A stretch of DNA of 41,114 bases from CAYMJV01 sp964390545 (GCA_964390545.1 CAYMJV010000018.1:1-41114); one strand, 5' to 3'; counted from the stretch's first letter, positions 1 to 7,389 are shown. A program made the numbers and translations. The notes: generated from the sequence alone by a model not told the origin.

Positions 1-54
1 ACAACGATCCGAAAGAGAACCAGCCATATCAACATCGTCCTGGACGAAAGGTAA
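1..54 (+). CDS. rplV: 50S ribosomal protein L22, C-terminal end (partial)
   Basis: Frame 1 reads the last 17 codons of a protein ending in IRKRTSHINIVLDER and then TAA at 52-54. A basic RKRTSHI stretch followed by a short hydrophobic beta-strand is the usual end of L22, and L22 always lies directly before rpsC in the S10 operon. The gene starts before the window, so only the tail can be judged. L22 binds 23S rRNA and lines the peptide exit tunnel. Confidence 0.85.
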   Translation, partial: TTIRKRTSHINIVLDER

Positions 55-55
55 A

Positions 56-153
56 CCCCGTTAGAAGGCTTCGCCATTTATAGCGGGGATGTAGAAAGAA
101 AATGTTCATTCTTTATTGAGGGCGGGATAGAAGCCCCGTCCTTTCTAACAGGG
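56..153. repeat. Palindromic element between rplV and rpsC (possible IS200/IS605-end or MITE remnant)
   Basis: The 115-base gap contains nested inverted repeats. An outer imperfect stem pairs CCC.GTTAGAAGG at 56-68 with CCTTTCTAACAGGG near 139-153. Inside it, CCCCG at 56-60 can pair with CGGGG at 84-88, and GGGCGGG near 119-125 pairs with CCCGTCC near 134-140. The arrangement (hairpin close to a CCCCGTCC-TTTCTAA end) resembles the structured ends of IS200/IS605-type elements, but no transposase is present. Origin is inferred; the structure is directly visible. Confidence 0.4.
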
Positions 154-169
154 TAAAGGAGGAGGAACC

Positions 170-832
170 TTGGGACAGAAAGTACATCCAATTAGTTTTC
201 GATTGGGTTTCATCAAGAGTTGGGATTCCCGGTGGTATGCGGAGAAGGATTATCCTCAACTCCTCATCGAAGATATCCGGATCCGCAACTATTTAAAGAA
301 AAAACTTTACCATGCCGGGGTCTCCAGGATCGAGATTGAGCGAGCGGCCAGTAAGGCGAAGAAGGCCAAGGTTAGTATTTACACGGCTCGCCCTGGTATC
401 ATCATTGGGAAAAAGGGAGCGGAGGTCGAGAACCTAAAAAGAGAACTTCAAAAGATGACTCAAAAAGAGATCTTTATCAACATTCAAGAGGTCAAGAGGG
501 CTGAAATCAATGCCCAATTGGTCGCTGAGAATGTGGCTCTCCAATTAGAGAGACGAGTGGGATTTCGAAGGGCGATGAAGAAGGCCGTCGGTTCTGCCCT
601 CAAACTGGGAGCAAGGGGAATTAAGATCCATTGTGCTGGAAGGTTGGGAGGAGCAGAAATGGCCAGGCGGGAATGGTACCGGGAAGGTCGAGTTCCGCTT
701 CACACCCTTCGAGCAGATATCGATTTCGGACTGGCAGAGGCCAAAACGACTTATGGGATCATCGGTGTGAAGGTATGGATTTTCAAAGGGGAGGTTTTCC
801 CGACGAAAGAAGGAGAAGAACAAGCCGCCTGA
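170..832 (+). CDS. rpsC: 30S ribosomal protein S3
   Basis: S3 binds the head of the 30S subunit at the mRNA entry channel. The product is 220 aa, within the normal bacterial range. It begins MGQKVHP as in nearly all bacterial S3, and its type-2 KH domain carries the GIIIGKKG loop at residues 76-83. The start is a TTG at 170, fixed by the conserved N-terminus and by an AAAGGAGGAGG ribosome binding site just upstream. It lies between rplV and rplP as in the standard S10 operon. The upstream gap is enlarged by a palindromic element and the downstream gap by another repeat, which is unusual inside this operon. Confidence 0.97.
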   Translation: MGQKVHPISFRLGFIKSWDSRWYAEKDYPQLLIEDIRIRNYLKKKLYHAGVSRIEIERAASKAKKAKVSIYTARPGIIIGKKGAEVENLKRELQKMTQKEIFINIQEVKRAEINAQLVAENVALQLERRVGFRRAMKKAVGSALKLGARGIKIHCAGRLGGAEMARREWYREGRVPLHTLRADIDFGLAEAKTTYGIIGVKVWIFKGEVFPTKEGEEQAA

Positions 833-836
833 AGCA

Positions 837-912
837 GGTTAAGGTTAAGGCTAAGGTTCAGGCCCTAAGCAATTATCTCTCAACCTTAACCTCAGCCTTA
901 AACCTTATATCG
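837..912. repeat. Degenerate AAGGTT-type palindrome between rpsC and rplP
   Basis: The left half is built from iterated AAGGTTAAGG/CTAAGG words and the right half from their complements (AACCTTAACC, CAGCCTTAAACC), giving a long imperfect stem around a short AT-rich loop. Similar word-built palindromes occur at about 3140-3205 and 25052-25131. It has no coding potential. Whether it acts as an RNA structure in the ribosomal transcript or is a mobile-repeat footprint cannot be told from one copy. Confidence 0.55.
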
Positions 913-947
913 ACAGTTATTTGCTATTTTTGTTCAAGGTGATCGTT

Positions 948-1364
948 ATGTTGATGCCCGCGAAAACGAAATACCGGAAGCAACAGAAAGGGAAAATGAG
1001 GGGGAAGGCCTCCCGTGGAAATATGCTCAACTTCGGTGATTTTGGGCTCCAGGCCGTCCAATGCGGCTGGTTGACTTCTCGGCAGATCGAAGCTGCCCGA
1101 ATTGCTATGACCCGATTCATTAAACGAACGGGTCGAATCTGGATCCGAATCTTTCCCGATAAACCCATTACCAAGAAACCTGCAGAGACCCGGATGGGAA
1201 AAGGGAAAGGCCCTCCCGAAGACTGGGTGGCCGTGATTCGGCCCGGTCGAATTCTCTATGAGATGGAAGGCGTCGCGGAAGAGAGTGCCAGAGAGGCATT
1301 TCTGTTGGCCTCTCATAAATTGCCGATTCGCACCAAGTTCATCATGAGGGGGAGCCATCTATGA
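948..1364 (+). CDS. rplP: 50S ribosomal protein L16
   Basis: L16 organises the A-site region of the 50S subunit. Starting at ATG 948 gives 138 aa beginning MLMPAKTKYRKQQKG, which matches the conserved L16 N-terminus (MLMPKRxKYRKQ). An AAGGTG site lies a few bases upstream. An upstream ATG at 921 would add nine non-conserved residues encoded by the repeat-bearing gap and is rejected. The stop overlaps the rpmC start in an ATGA, indicating translational coupling. Confidence 0.96.
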   Translation: MLMPAKTKYRKQQKGKMRGKASRGNMLNFGDFGLQAVQCGWLTSRQIEAARIAMTRFIKRTGRIWIRIFPDKPITKKPAETRMGKGKGPPEDWVAVIRPGRILYEMEGVAEESAREAFLLASHKLPIRTKFIMRGSHL

Positions 1365-1561
1365 AATCAAAGGATCTGCGCCTCCTAAGCGAAGGGGAGT
1401 TACTCGAGAAGGCGAAAGAGCTCAACGAGGAACTTTTCAATCTTCGTTTCCAGCACGCCACGGGACAACTAGAGAATGTGATGCGAGTCCCTCAGGTAAA
1501 AAACGATATCGCACGGTTGAAGACGATCCTCAAAGAGAAGGCTCTGAATAAAGGAAAGTGA
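1361..1561 (+). CDS. rpmC: 50S ribosomal protein L29
   Basis: This 66-aa protein is a short two-helix protein with the L29 pattern: LRxLSExEL near the start, then ELFNLRFQHATGQLEN and VKNDIARLKTIL. L29 sits beside the peptide exit tunnel and helps dock trigger factor and SRP. Its ATG overlaps the rplP stop by four bases, and its own stop runs into the next gene (rpsQ), so the three are probably translated in a coupled way. Confidence 0.96.
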   Translation: MKSKDLRLLSEGELLEKAKELNEELFNLRFQHATGQLENVMRVPQVKNDIARLKTILKEKALNKGK

Positions 1562-1566
1562 AGGCG

Positions 1567-1824
1567 ATGAGAGAAAGAGGGAAACGAAAGACCCTAACGG
1601 GCGTGGTGTGGAGCGATAAGATGGAAAAGACGGTTATCGTGATGGTCAATCGTCTGGTCCTCCATCCTGGTTATAAGAAATATATCCGGAAGAGGAAAAA
1701 GGTGAAAGCCCACGACGAAAAGAACGAATGTCGTATTGGCGATAAAGTGCTCTTGATTGAAACGCGCCCCTTCAGCAAAGAAAAACGATGGCGTGTCAAA
1801 GAGATCCTCGCACGGGCTGCATAA
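1567..1824 (+). CDS. rpsQ: 30S ribosomal protein S17
   Basis: S17 is an OB-fold protein that binds 16S rRNA early in 30S assembly. The product has the family signature RGKRKTLTGVVWSDKMEKTVIV near the N-terminus and a C-terminal DKVLLIETRPFSKEKRWRV segment. ATG 1567 gives 85 aa and the usual MxERGxRK start. A GTG at 1558 in the same frame overlaps the rpmC stop and would add three residues; it cannot be excluded. Confidence 0.95.
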   Translation: MRERGKRKTLTGVVWSDKMEKTVIVMVNRLVLHPGYKKYIRKRKKVKAHDEKNECRIGDKVLLIETRPFSKEKRWRVKEILARAA

Positions 1825-1877
1825 AAGGAAAAGCGAAAGTGGCTTGTGGGAATGGGGCAGCACCATAGGAGTCGATG

Positions 1878-2246
1878 ATGATCCAGATGCGCAGTATCCT
1901 CGAGGCCGCCGATAACTCGGGAGCTAAGAAATTGGGGTGCATTAAGGTCCTTGGAGGGACCCGTCGAAAGTATGCGACCCTGGGGGATGTCATCGTTGTT
2001 TCTGTCAAAGACGCCCTGCCCAATTCCAAGATTAAGAAAGGGGATGTGGTCCGCGCCGTCATTGTCCGGACGAAAAAAGAAGTGAAGCGTCCCGACGGCT
2101 CCTATATCAAGTTTGATGACAATTCTGCTGTGCTCATAAACCCGCAAGGGGAACCTCTCGGGACACGAATCTTCGGTCCAGTGGCAAGAGAATTGCGCGC
2201 CAAACGGTATATGAAGATCATCTCCTTGGCGCCAGAAGTTCTCTGA
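1878..2246 (+). CDS. rplN: 50S ribosomal protein L14
   Basis: L14 forms part of the subunit interface (bridge B8). Starting at ATG 1878 gives 122 aa, exactly the typical length, with MIQMRSILEAADNSGAKK and the later LINPQGEPLGTRIFGPVARELR block. AGGAG at 1867-1871 is six bases from this ATG but only three from the alternative ATG at 1875, so 1878 is preferred. It lies between rpsQ and rplX as expected for the spc operon. Confidence 0.97.
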   Translation: MIQMRSILEAADNSGAKKLGCIKVLGGTRRKYATLGDVIVVSVKDALPNSKIKKGDVVRAVIVRTKKEVKRPDGSYIKFDDNSAVLINPQGEPLGTRIFGPVARELRAKRYMKIISLAPEVL

Positions 2247-2260
2247 AAGAGGAATTTTCA

Positions 2261-2590
2261 ATGATCGTTGCGAAATACCATATTAAGAAAAATGACCTCG
2301 TCGTGGTGACCAACGGAAGGGAAAAGGGGAAAAGTGGTCGAGTACTCAGGGTCTTTCCAGAGAAGGAGAAGGTGCTCCTTGAAAAGATCAATTTCGTGAA
2401 GAGACATTCTCGGCCTCATGGACAGCAAAGGCAGGGGGGAATCATTGAAAAAGAGGCTCCCCTCGCTCTCTCCAATGTGATGCTCCTCTGCGAGAAATGC
2501 AACAAACCCGTTCGGATTGGGCATCGTATCGTGGAGGGGGGTAAGAAAGTAAGGGTCTGCCGGAAATGTGGGGAGATCTTCGATAAATAG
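2261..2590 (+). CDS. rplX: 50S ribosomal protein L24, zinc-ribbon form
   Basis: L24 is an assembly initiator for the 50S subunit. The protein (109 aa) has an N-terminal KOW segment around residues 11-33 (NDLVVVTNGREKGKSGRV). Unlike E. coli L24 it keeps two CxxC pairs in the C-terminal part (C77/C80 and C100/C103), the zinc-binding form found in many bacteria. S14 and S4 in this operon also carry zinc-type cysteines, so the ribosome is of the zinc-rich (C+) kind. Confidence 0.96.
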   Translation: MIVAKYHIKKNDLVVVTNGREKGKSGRVLRVFPEKEKVLLEKINFVKRHSRPHGQQRQGGIIEKEAPLALSNVMLLCEKCNKPVRIGHRIVEGGKKVRVCRKCGEIFDK

Positions 2591-2598
2591 GTGATGCG

Positions 2599-3138
2599 AT
2601 GGCCAAAATGAAAGACGTTTACCAGGAGAAAGCGGCCCCTGCATTGATGAAGCGATTCGGCTATCAGAATAGGATGGAAGTCCCCCGATTGGAGAAGATC
2701 GTCATCAACATGGGATTGGGGGAAGCCATCCAGAATATTAAGATCCTTGATTCTGCGGTTCAGGAATTGAGCCAGATCACAGGACAGAAGCCCATCATCA
2801 CCAAGGCGAAAAAATCAATTGCCCAATTCAAATTAAGGACAGGAATGCCGATCGGATGTATGGTCACGCTTCGAAAAGAGAGAATGTGTGAATTCTTCAG
2901 TCGCCTGGTGAATGTCGCCCTTCCCAGAGTGAGGGACTTCAAGGGCGTCTCGGGTAAGTCTTTTGACGGAAGGGGCAACTATTCTCTTGGGATCCGGGAA
3001 CAACTGATCTTTCCGGAAATCCATTACGACAAAATCGATAAAGTGAAAGGGATGAATATCATCATTGTGACCACGGCCAAGACGGATGAAGAGGGAAAAG
3101 AACTCCTGAAGCTGCTGGGAATGCCCTTCAGGAATTGA
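2599..3138 (+). CDS. rplE: 50S ribosomal protein L5
   Basis: L5 binds 5S rRNA in the central protuberance of the 50S subunit. The 179-aa product is the standard length and contains the family blocks EKIVINMGLGEA, GQKPIITKAKKSIAQFKLR, IGCMVTLR and GRGNYSLGIREQLIFPEI. ATG at 2599 follows rplX by eight bases. The gap to rpsN holds a degenerate palindrome. Confidence 0.97.
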   Translation: MAKMKDVYQEKAAPALMKRFGYQNRMEVPRLEKIVINMGLGEAIQNIKILDSAVQELSQITGQKPIITKAKKSIAQFKLRTGMPIGCMVTLRKERMCEFFSRLVNVALPRVRDFKGVSGKSFDGRGNYSLGIREQLIFPEIHYDKIDKVKGMNIIIVTTAKTDEEGKELLKLLGMPFRN

Positions 3139-3139
3139 A

Positions 3140-3205
3140 GAGTTAGAGGTTGGAGGTTTAAGGTTTGAGGCAAAGGCTTATCCTTGACCCTCTATCCCCT
3201 AACTG
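3140..3205. repeat. Degenerate AGGTTTAAGG-type palindrome between rplE and rpsN
   Basis: The gap begins AGTTAGAGGTTGGAGG and ends CCCTCTATCCCCTAACT, so its ends pair (AGTTAG.GG with CCCCTAACT). Internal words GGTTTAAGG and GGTTTGAGG repeat. The same vocabulary appears at 837-912 and 25052-25131. It is non-coding and lies inside the ribosomal operon. Confidence 0.5.
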
Positions 3206-3222
3206 GAGTAAGGAGGAGAAGA

Positions 3223-3408
3223 TTGGCGAAAACTTCATTAATGATCAAAGCACAGAGGCCTCAAAAATTTAAGGTACGCCAATACCATCGATGCCCTCTT
3301 TGTGGAAGGCCCAGAGCTTATTATCGAAAATTTGATATGTGCCGGCTCTGCTTTAGAAAGTATGCCTCCCGGGGAGAAATACCCGGAGTGATCAAGTCCA
3401 GCTGGTGA
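3223..3408 (+). CDS. rpsN: 30S ribosomal protein S14, zinc-binding type Z
   Basis: The 61-aa length and the sequence MAKTSLMIKAQRPQKFKVRQ are diagnostic of the short zinc-type S14 (about 61 aa) rather than the 101-aa zinc-free form. The zinc ligands are C24, C27, C40 and C43. The start is TTG 3223, set by the conserved N-terminus and an AAGGAGGAG site at 3210-3218. A longer upstream reading through the repeat is not conserved. S14 is a late-assembling protein in the 30S head. Confidence 0.96.
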   Translation: MAKTSLMIKAQRPQKFKVRQYHRCPLCGRPRAYYRKFDMCRLCFRKYASRGEIPGVIKSSW

Positions 3409-3424
3409 TGGGTGCGGGGGTAAT

Positions 3425-3823
3425 ATGTCAATGACAGATCCTTTGGCAGATATGTTCACCCGAATTCGAAACGGATCGAAAGCCAAGTTCGAAAAGGTGG
3501 ATATCCCTTCTTCCAAATTGAAAAGAGAGGTTGCGAAGATTTTGAAGGAAGAAGGATTTATAAAAAACTTTAAAGTGGTTACGGATGAGGACCAACATGA
3601 GAAGCTCCGAGTCTTCCTCAAATATGATGCGAGCCGCAAGGAGGTCATCCGTATCCGGCGGATCAGTCGACCAGGGCGGAGGATCTATGTGGGAAAAGAT
3701 CGTATCACCTCCGTCATGACCGGATTGGGAATTTCGATCCTCTCCACCCCGCAAGGAATCCTGACGGACAAATCGGCCCGAAGGGCCAACGTGGGAGGAG
3801 AGGTTTTATGCCATGTGTGGTAA
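3425..3823 (+). CDS. rpsH: 30S ribosomal protein S8
   Basis: S8 binds the central domain of 16S rRNA and in many bacteria represses translation of the spc operon. The 132-aa protein shows MSMTDPLADMFTRIRNG at the start and the C-terminal block STPQGILTDKSARRANVGGEVLCHVW typical of the family. ATG 3425 is chosen because MSMxDPxADM is the conserved beginning. The gene is followed by an unusually long 127-base gap filled with a low-complexity repeat. Confidence 0.97.
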   Translation: MSMTDPLADMFTRIRNGSKAKFEKVDIPSSKLKREVAKILKEEGFIKNFKVVTDEDQHEKLRVFLKYDASRKEVIRIRRISRPGRRIYVGKDRITSVMTGLGISILSTPQGILTDKSARRANVGGEVLCHVW

Positions 3824-3828
3824 AGACG

Positions 3829-3945
3829 TTCAATTTCAAATGTCAAAATCCAAATGCCCAATGAATGTCAAATATCAAAACTTTTTGACATTTGAATTTT
3901 GGAATTCATTTGAAATTTGAACTTTGACATTTGTCATTTCCGAGG
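3829..3945. repeat. Low-complexity CAAAT/ATTTG palindromic repeat between rpsH and rplF
   Basis: The gap consists of iterated words such as TTTCAAATGTCAAA, AATGTCAAATATC and their complements GACATTTGAATTTTGGAATTC and TTTGAAATTTGAACTTTGACATTTG, producing several alternative stems. Related word families occur at 7390-7428 and 12205-12328. It has no coding capacity, and rplF begins immediately after it. Confidence 0.6.
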
Positions 3946-3950
3946 TTGCT

Positions 3951-4487
3951 ATGTCTCGAATTGGAAGGATGCCGATTGCACTGCCAAAGGGGGTTAAAGT
4001 TTCCTCTGACTCCGCCAAGGTAGAGGTGAGTGGACCCAAGGGGCACCTCGTTCACACTCTCCCTCAGGGGATTTCGGTCACCCAGGAGGCAGAGAAGGTC
4101 CTGGTTCACCGCGTGGATGATCAGCGCTCGTCCAGAGCGCTCCAAGGGCTGACGCGAAGTCTCTTGGCTAATATGGTTACCGGAGTCATCCAAGGATTTG
4201 AAAAACGTCTTGAGGTCATAGGGATCGGCTACCGTGCCGATGTCCAAGCTAAGGCGCTGAAAATCTCTTTAGGATTTTCCCATCCTGTCCTCTTTCCCAT
4301 TCCAGAAGGGATCAAAGTGGAAGTGGAAAAACAGACTCTGATCACCATCAAGGGGATCGATAAGCAACAGGTGGGAATCCTAGCCGCTAGACTCCGTTCC
4401 CTCAAATCCCCGGAACCTTATAAAGGGAAAGGAATCCGTTATGCCGGGGAACGGGTCCGGAAAAAGGTCGGAAAGGCTAAAGCTTAG
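3951..4487 (+). CDS. rplF: 50S ribosomal protein L6
   Basis: L6 binds near the sarcin-ricin loop and the elongation factor site. Starting at ATG 3951 gives 178 aa (the typical length) with the conserved MSRIGRMPIALPKGV start and a C-terminal block ending SPEPYKGKGIRYAGERVRKKVGK. A longer frame from 3924 would add nine residues from the adjoining repeat and is rejected. A GAGGT site is centred about five bases before the ATG. Confidence 0.97.
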   Translation: MSRIGRMPIALPKGVKVSSDSAKVEVSGPKGHLVHTLPQGISVTQEAEKVLVHRVDDQRSSRALQGLTRSLLANMVTGVIQGFEKRLEVIGIGYRADVQAKALKISLGFSHPVLFPIPEGIKVEVEKQTLITIKGIDKQQVGILAARLRSLKSPEPYKGKGIRYAGERVRKKVGKAKA

Positions 4488-4526
4488 GACATAGGTCTCG
4501 CCTAAACGGGATAGGGAGGAGATTCC

Positions 4527-4889
4527 TTGAAGGATAAGAAGATATTGGCTCGGATGAAAAGGAAGACAAGGGTGAGAAGTCGTGTCAAGGGAACTTCAGA
4601 GCGGCCTCGCCTCAATGTCTTCCGAAGCCTGAAACATATCTATGCCCAAGCCATTGAAGATTCTGCTGGGAGAACCCTGGTCAGTGTCTCCAGCTTGAGT
4701 CCGGAGCTGAAGGGAAGCCTAAACCATCCAGGGAATGTAGAGGCAGCAAAAAAGGTGGGAGAACTCATTGCAAAAAAGTGCCTTGAAAAAGGGATTCAAA
4801 AGGTCATTTTTGACCGGAATGGATACCTCTATCACGGCAGAGTGAAGGCATTGGCCGAAGCCGCACGAGCGGCCGGTTTGATCTTTTAA
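4527..4889 (+). CDS. rplR: 50S ribosomal protein L18
   Basis: L18 binds 5S rRNA together with L5. The 120-aa product has the basic N-terminus KDKKILARMKRKTRVRSRVKGT and the conserved RPRLNVFRSLKHIYAQ and VIFDRNGYLYHGRVKALAEAAR blocks. The start is TTG 4527, about six bases after GGGAGGAG. This is one of five TTG starts among the ribosomal genes here. Confidence 0.96.
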   Translation: MKDKKILARMKRKTRVRSRVKGTSERPRLNVFRSLKHIYAQAIEDSAGRTLVSVSSLSPELKGSLNHPGNVEAAKKVGELIAKKCLEKGIQKVIFDRNGYLYHGRVKALAEAARAAGLIF

Positions 4890-4918
4890 TAAGAAGGAAG
4901 ACCCAGGAGGTATGGACA

Positions 4919-5422
4919 TTGCCGAAGATTGATCCGAGTACATTGGAATTGACGGACCGGGTAGTTCACATTAACCGGGTTGCCAAAGTGGTGAAGGGAG
5001 GTAGGCGGTTTAGTTTCAGCGCCCTCGTCGTAGTCGGAGATGGGAATGGCTGTGTGGGGAGCGGGATGGGAAAAGCCAATGAAGTCCCTGAAGCCATCCG
5101 GAAGGGGATCGAACATGCCAAACGTAACTTGGTCAAAGTCCCCATCCTCAATAAAACGATTCCTTATGAAGTGATGGGAAGATACGGAGCCGCGAAGGTC
5201 ATGCTCAAACCCGCCTCCGAGGGAACAGGGGTCATCGCGGGTGCCGTCGTCAGAGCCATTGCCCAATCGGCGGGAATTCAAAATATCCTGACCAAATCTC
5301 TCGGTTCGAATAATCCCTACAATCTTACGAAGGCCACCTTTCAGGCCATCAACCAGTTGAAGGTCCCTGAGGAGGTCTTGGAAAAAAGGCATGAAAAAGC
5401 AGAAAACGGAAAAGGTCAATAA
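4919..5422 (+). CDS. rpsE: 30S ribosomal protein S5
   Basis: S5 works in mRNA helicase activity and decoding fidelity on the 30S body. The 167-aa product shows the double-stranded RNA-binding region (LTDRVVHINRVAKVVKGGRR) and the VGDGNGCVGSGMGKANEVPEAI block. The start is TTG 4919, eight bases after AGGAGG; a closer ATG at 4912 is out of frame and terminates after six codons. The 3' end overlaps rpmD by 32 bases. Confidence 0.96.
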   Translation: MPKIDPSTLELTDRVVHINRVAKVVKGGRRFSFSALVVVGDGNGCVGSGMGKANEVPEAIRKGIEHAKRNLVKVPILNKTIPYEVMGRYGAAKVMLKPASEGTGVIAGAVVRAIAQSAGIQNILTKSLGSNNPYNLTKATFQAINQLKVPEEVLEKRHEKAENGKGQ

Positions 5423-5600
5423 GGAGAAGACGATTACGGTCCGGTGGAAGAGGAGTGCGATCGGGCGACCTGAAAATCAGCGCCAGACCATCCAGGGCCT
5501 AGGATTCAAACGATTGAATCAGACCCTTGTCTTGCCGGATCGCCCCGCAATTCGGGGAATGATCGATCGTGTGATCCATTTGTTGGAAGTGATGGAATGA
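5391..5600 (+). CDS. rpmD: 50S ribosomal protein L30
   Basis: The 69-aa protein has the L30 core: TITVRWKRSAIGRPENQRQTI, then GLGFKRLNQTLVLPDRPAIRGMIDRVIHLLEV. No other usable start exists closer to the core, so ATG 5391 is kept. This gives a ten-residue lysine-rich N-terminal extension and a 32-base overlap with rpsE. The stop overlaps a possible upstream start of rplO (ATGA). Confidence 0.94.
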   Translation: MKKQKTEKVNKEKTITVRWKRSAIGRPENQRQTIQGLGFKRLNQTLVLPDRPAIRGMIDRVIHLLEVME

Positions 5601-5617
5601 GTGAAAAGGGAAGACGG

Positions 5618-6061
5618 ATGATACTGGGAGAACTGAAACCACCAAAGGGAGCAAGAAAGAAGAGAAAAAGGGTAGGCCGAGGGACAGGGTCCGGTCATGG
5701 CAAAACAGCTTGCCGTGGATCGAAAGGACAGAGAGCTAGATCCGGAGGCACCAGGCGGGCTGGTTTTGAGGGAGGACAGATGCCTCTCCAACGACGCCTC
5801 CCCAAACGAGGATTTCGCTCTCTTTTTAGAAAAGAGTTTTCGATCATCCATCTCAAAGATTTAAACCAGTTTCCGAAAGACTCGGTAGTGGAACCCGAGC
5901 TTCTCTATCAATCTGGTCTCGTAAAGAAGAATGAGTTCATAAAACTTCTCTCGGATGGAGAACTCGAGCACCCGTTGACCATCCGTGTCCATCGGGCGAG
6001 TAAAGCAGCATTGAAAAAAGTGGAAGCCGTTTCGGGAAGGGTGGAGGTTATCGGCGCATGA
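5618..6061 (+). CDS. rplO: 50S ribosomal protein L15
   Basis: L15 is a 50S assembly protein with a long basic N-terminal extension reaching into 23S rRNA. ATG 5618 gives 147 aa beginning MILGELKPPKGARKKRKRVGRG, the family-typical start, with AAAAGGG seven bases upstream. An alternative ATG at 5597 overlaps the rpmD stop and adds seven residues; both are usable. The glycine-rich GRGTGSGHGKTACRGSKGQ block is diagnostic. The stop overlaps the secY start. Confidence 0.95.
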   Translation: MILGELKPPKGARKKRKRVGRGTGSGHGKTACRGSKGQRARSGGTRRAGFEGGQMPLQRRLPKRGFRSLFRKEFSIIHLKDLNQFPKDSVVEPELLYQSGLVKKNEFIKLLSDGELEHPLTIRVHRASKAALKKVEAVSGRVEVIGA

Positions 6062-7386
6062 TTTCAGGTGCCACGAATATCTTTAAGATACCCGAACTGA
6101 AGCGAAGGATTCTGATCACCTTCCTATTCTTGGCCGTCTACCGGGTGGGCGTTCATATACCGACGCCGGGAATTAATGGGGACGCTTTAGCTTCCTTTTT
6201 TAAACAAATGAGCGGTACGCTTTTCGGCCTCATCGATATGTTCTCAGGAGGGGCTTTCGAGAGGCTCTCTGTTTTTGCCCTGGGCATCATGCCCTATATT
6301 AGCGCCTCCATTATTCTCCAACTTCTCACGGTCGTGATCCCCTATCTCGAACGCCTTCAGAAGGAAGGAGAGATGGGCCGGAAAAAGATCGTTCAGTATA
6401 CCCGTTATGGAACGGTTGTCCTCAGTATGATCCAGGGGTTTGGCATTGCCATCGGCTTGGAAAATATGAGAGGAACGGGGGGTGAAGCGATCGTCTTGAT
6501 ACCAGGATGGTCTTTCCGAATCATGACCGTCATCACCTTGACCGCTGGTACTGCCTTCATCATGTGGCTGGGTGAACAGATCACAGAGCGAGGGATTGGG
6601 AACGGGATTTCTCTGATCATCTTCGCTGGAATCGTGGCCCGAATGCCCAATGCGATTGCCCAGAGTTACGAACTTTTTAGTGTAGGACAGATGAGCATTA
6701 TTACTGTCCTTGTCCTGATCCTCCTTATGGTATTCGTGGTGGCCGTGATCATCTTTGTCGAAACAGGTCAGCGAAGACTCCCCGTTCAATATGCCAAGCG
6801 CATTGTGGGAAGGAGGGTCTATGGGGGTCAGAGCACCCATCTTCCTCTCAAACTGAATACCTCGGGAGTTATCCCTCCCATCTTTGCTTCCTCGATCTTG
6901 ATGTTTCCATTGACGATTGCCAATTTCATGCCAAAGGCTTGGCTGCAGGAGCATCCCTGGGTTCAATCTATCCTTAACAGTTTGGGACCCGGTGCCTTGC
7001 TATACAATCTTCTCTATGTCGGGTTCATCATCTTCTTCTGCTATTTCTACACGGCCGTGACCTTCAACCCGAATGATGTTGCAGAAAATATGAAAAAGTT
7101 TGGCGGCTACATTCCCGGCCTCCGCCCAGGCCAGAAGACTGCTGAATATATCGACAAAGTCCTCACCCGGATCACCCTAGGGGGAGCCCTTTATGTTTCG
7201 GCGGTCTGTGTTCTCCCAACCATCCTTTACAGGAGGTTCAATGTCCCCTTCTATTTTGGAGGAACCTCTCTCTTGATCGTCGTTGGTGTGGCTTTGGATA
7301 CGGTTCAGCAGATAGAAGCTCATATGCTGACGAGGCACTATGAAGGATTGATGAAAAAGGGCAGATTGAAGGGAAGACGGGGGTAG
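6058..7386 (+). CDS. secY: Preprotein translocase subunit SecY
   Basis: SecY forms the protein-conducting channel of the Sec translocon in the inner membrane. The 442-aa product has the typical length and about ten hydrophobic segments. Recognisable parts include the plug region (GLIDMFSGGAFERLSVFALGIMPYISASI), RGIGNGISLIIFAGI in the middle, and the cytoplasmic loop NPNDVAENMKKFGGYIPGLRPG that contacts SecA and the ribosome. ATG 6058 overlaps the rplO stop by four bases. An AT-rich repeat separates it from adk. Confidence 0.97.
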   Translation: MISGATNIFKIPELKRRILITFLFLAVYRVGVHIPTPGINGDALASFFKQMSGTLFGLIDMFSGGAFERLSVFALGIMPYISASIILQLLTVVIPYLERLQKEGEMGRKKIVQYTRYGTVVLSMIQGFGIAIGLENMRGTGGEAIVLIPGWSFRIMTVITLTAGTAFIMWLGEQITERGIGNGISLIIFAGIVARMPNAIAQSYELFSVGQMSIITVLVLILLMVFVVAVIIFVETGQRRLPVQYAKRIVGRRVYGGQSTHLPLKLNTSGVIPPIFASSILMFPLTIANFMPKAWLQEHPWVQSILNSLGPGALLYNLLYVGFIIFFCYFYTAVTFNPNDVAENMKKFGGYIPGLRPGQKTAEYIDKVLTRITLGGALYVSAVCVLPTILYRRFNVPFYFGGTSLLIVVGVALDTVQQIEAHMLTRHYEGLMKKGRLKGRRG

Positions 7387-7389
7387 AGG

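Noticed and set aside
921..947. Upstream start for rplP at 921
   Set aside because: It adds nine hydrophobic residues not found in L16, while ATG 948 has the conserved start and a Shine-Dalgarno sequence.
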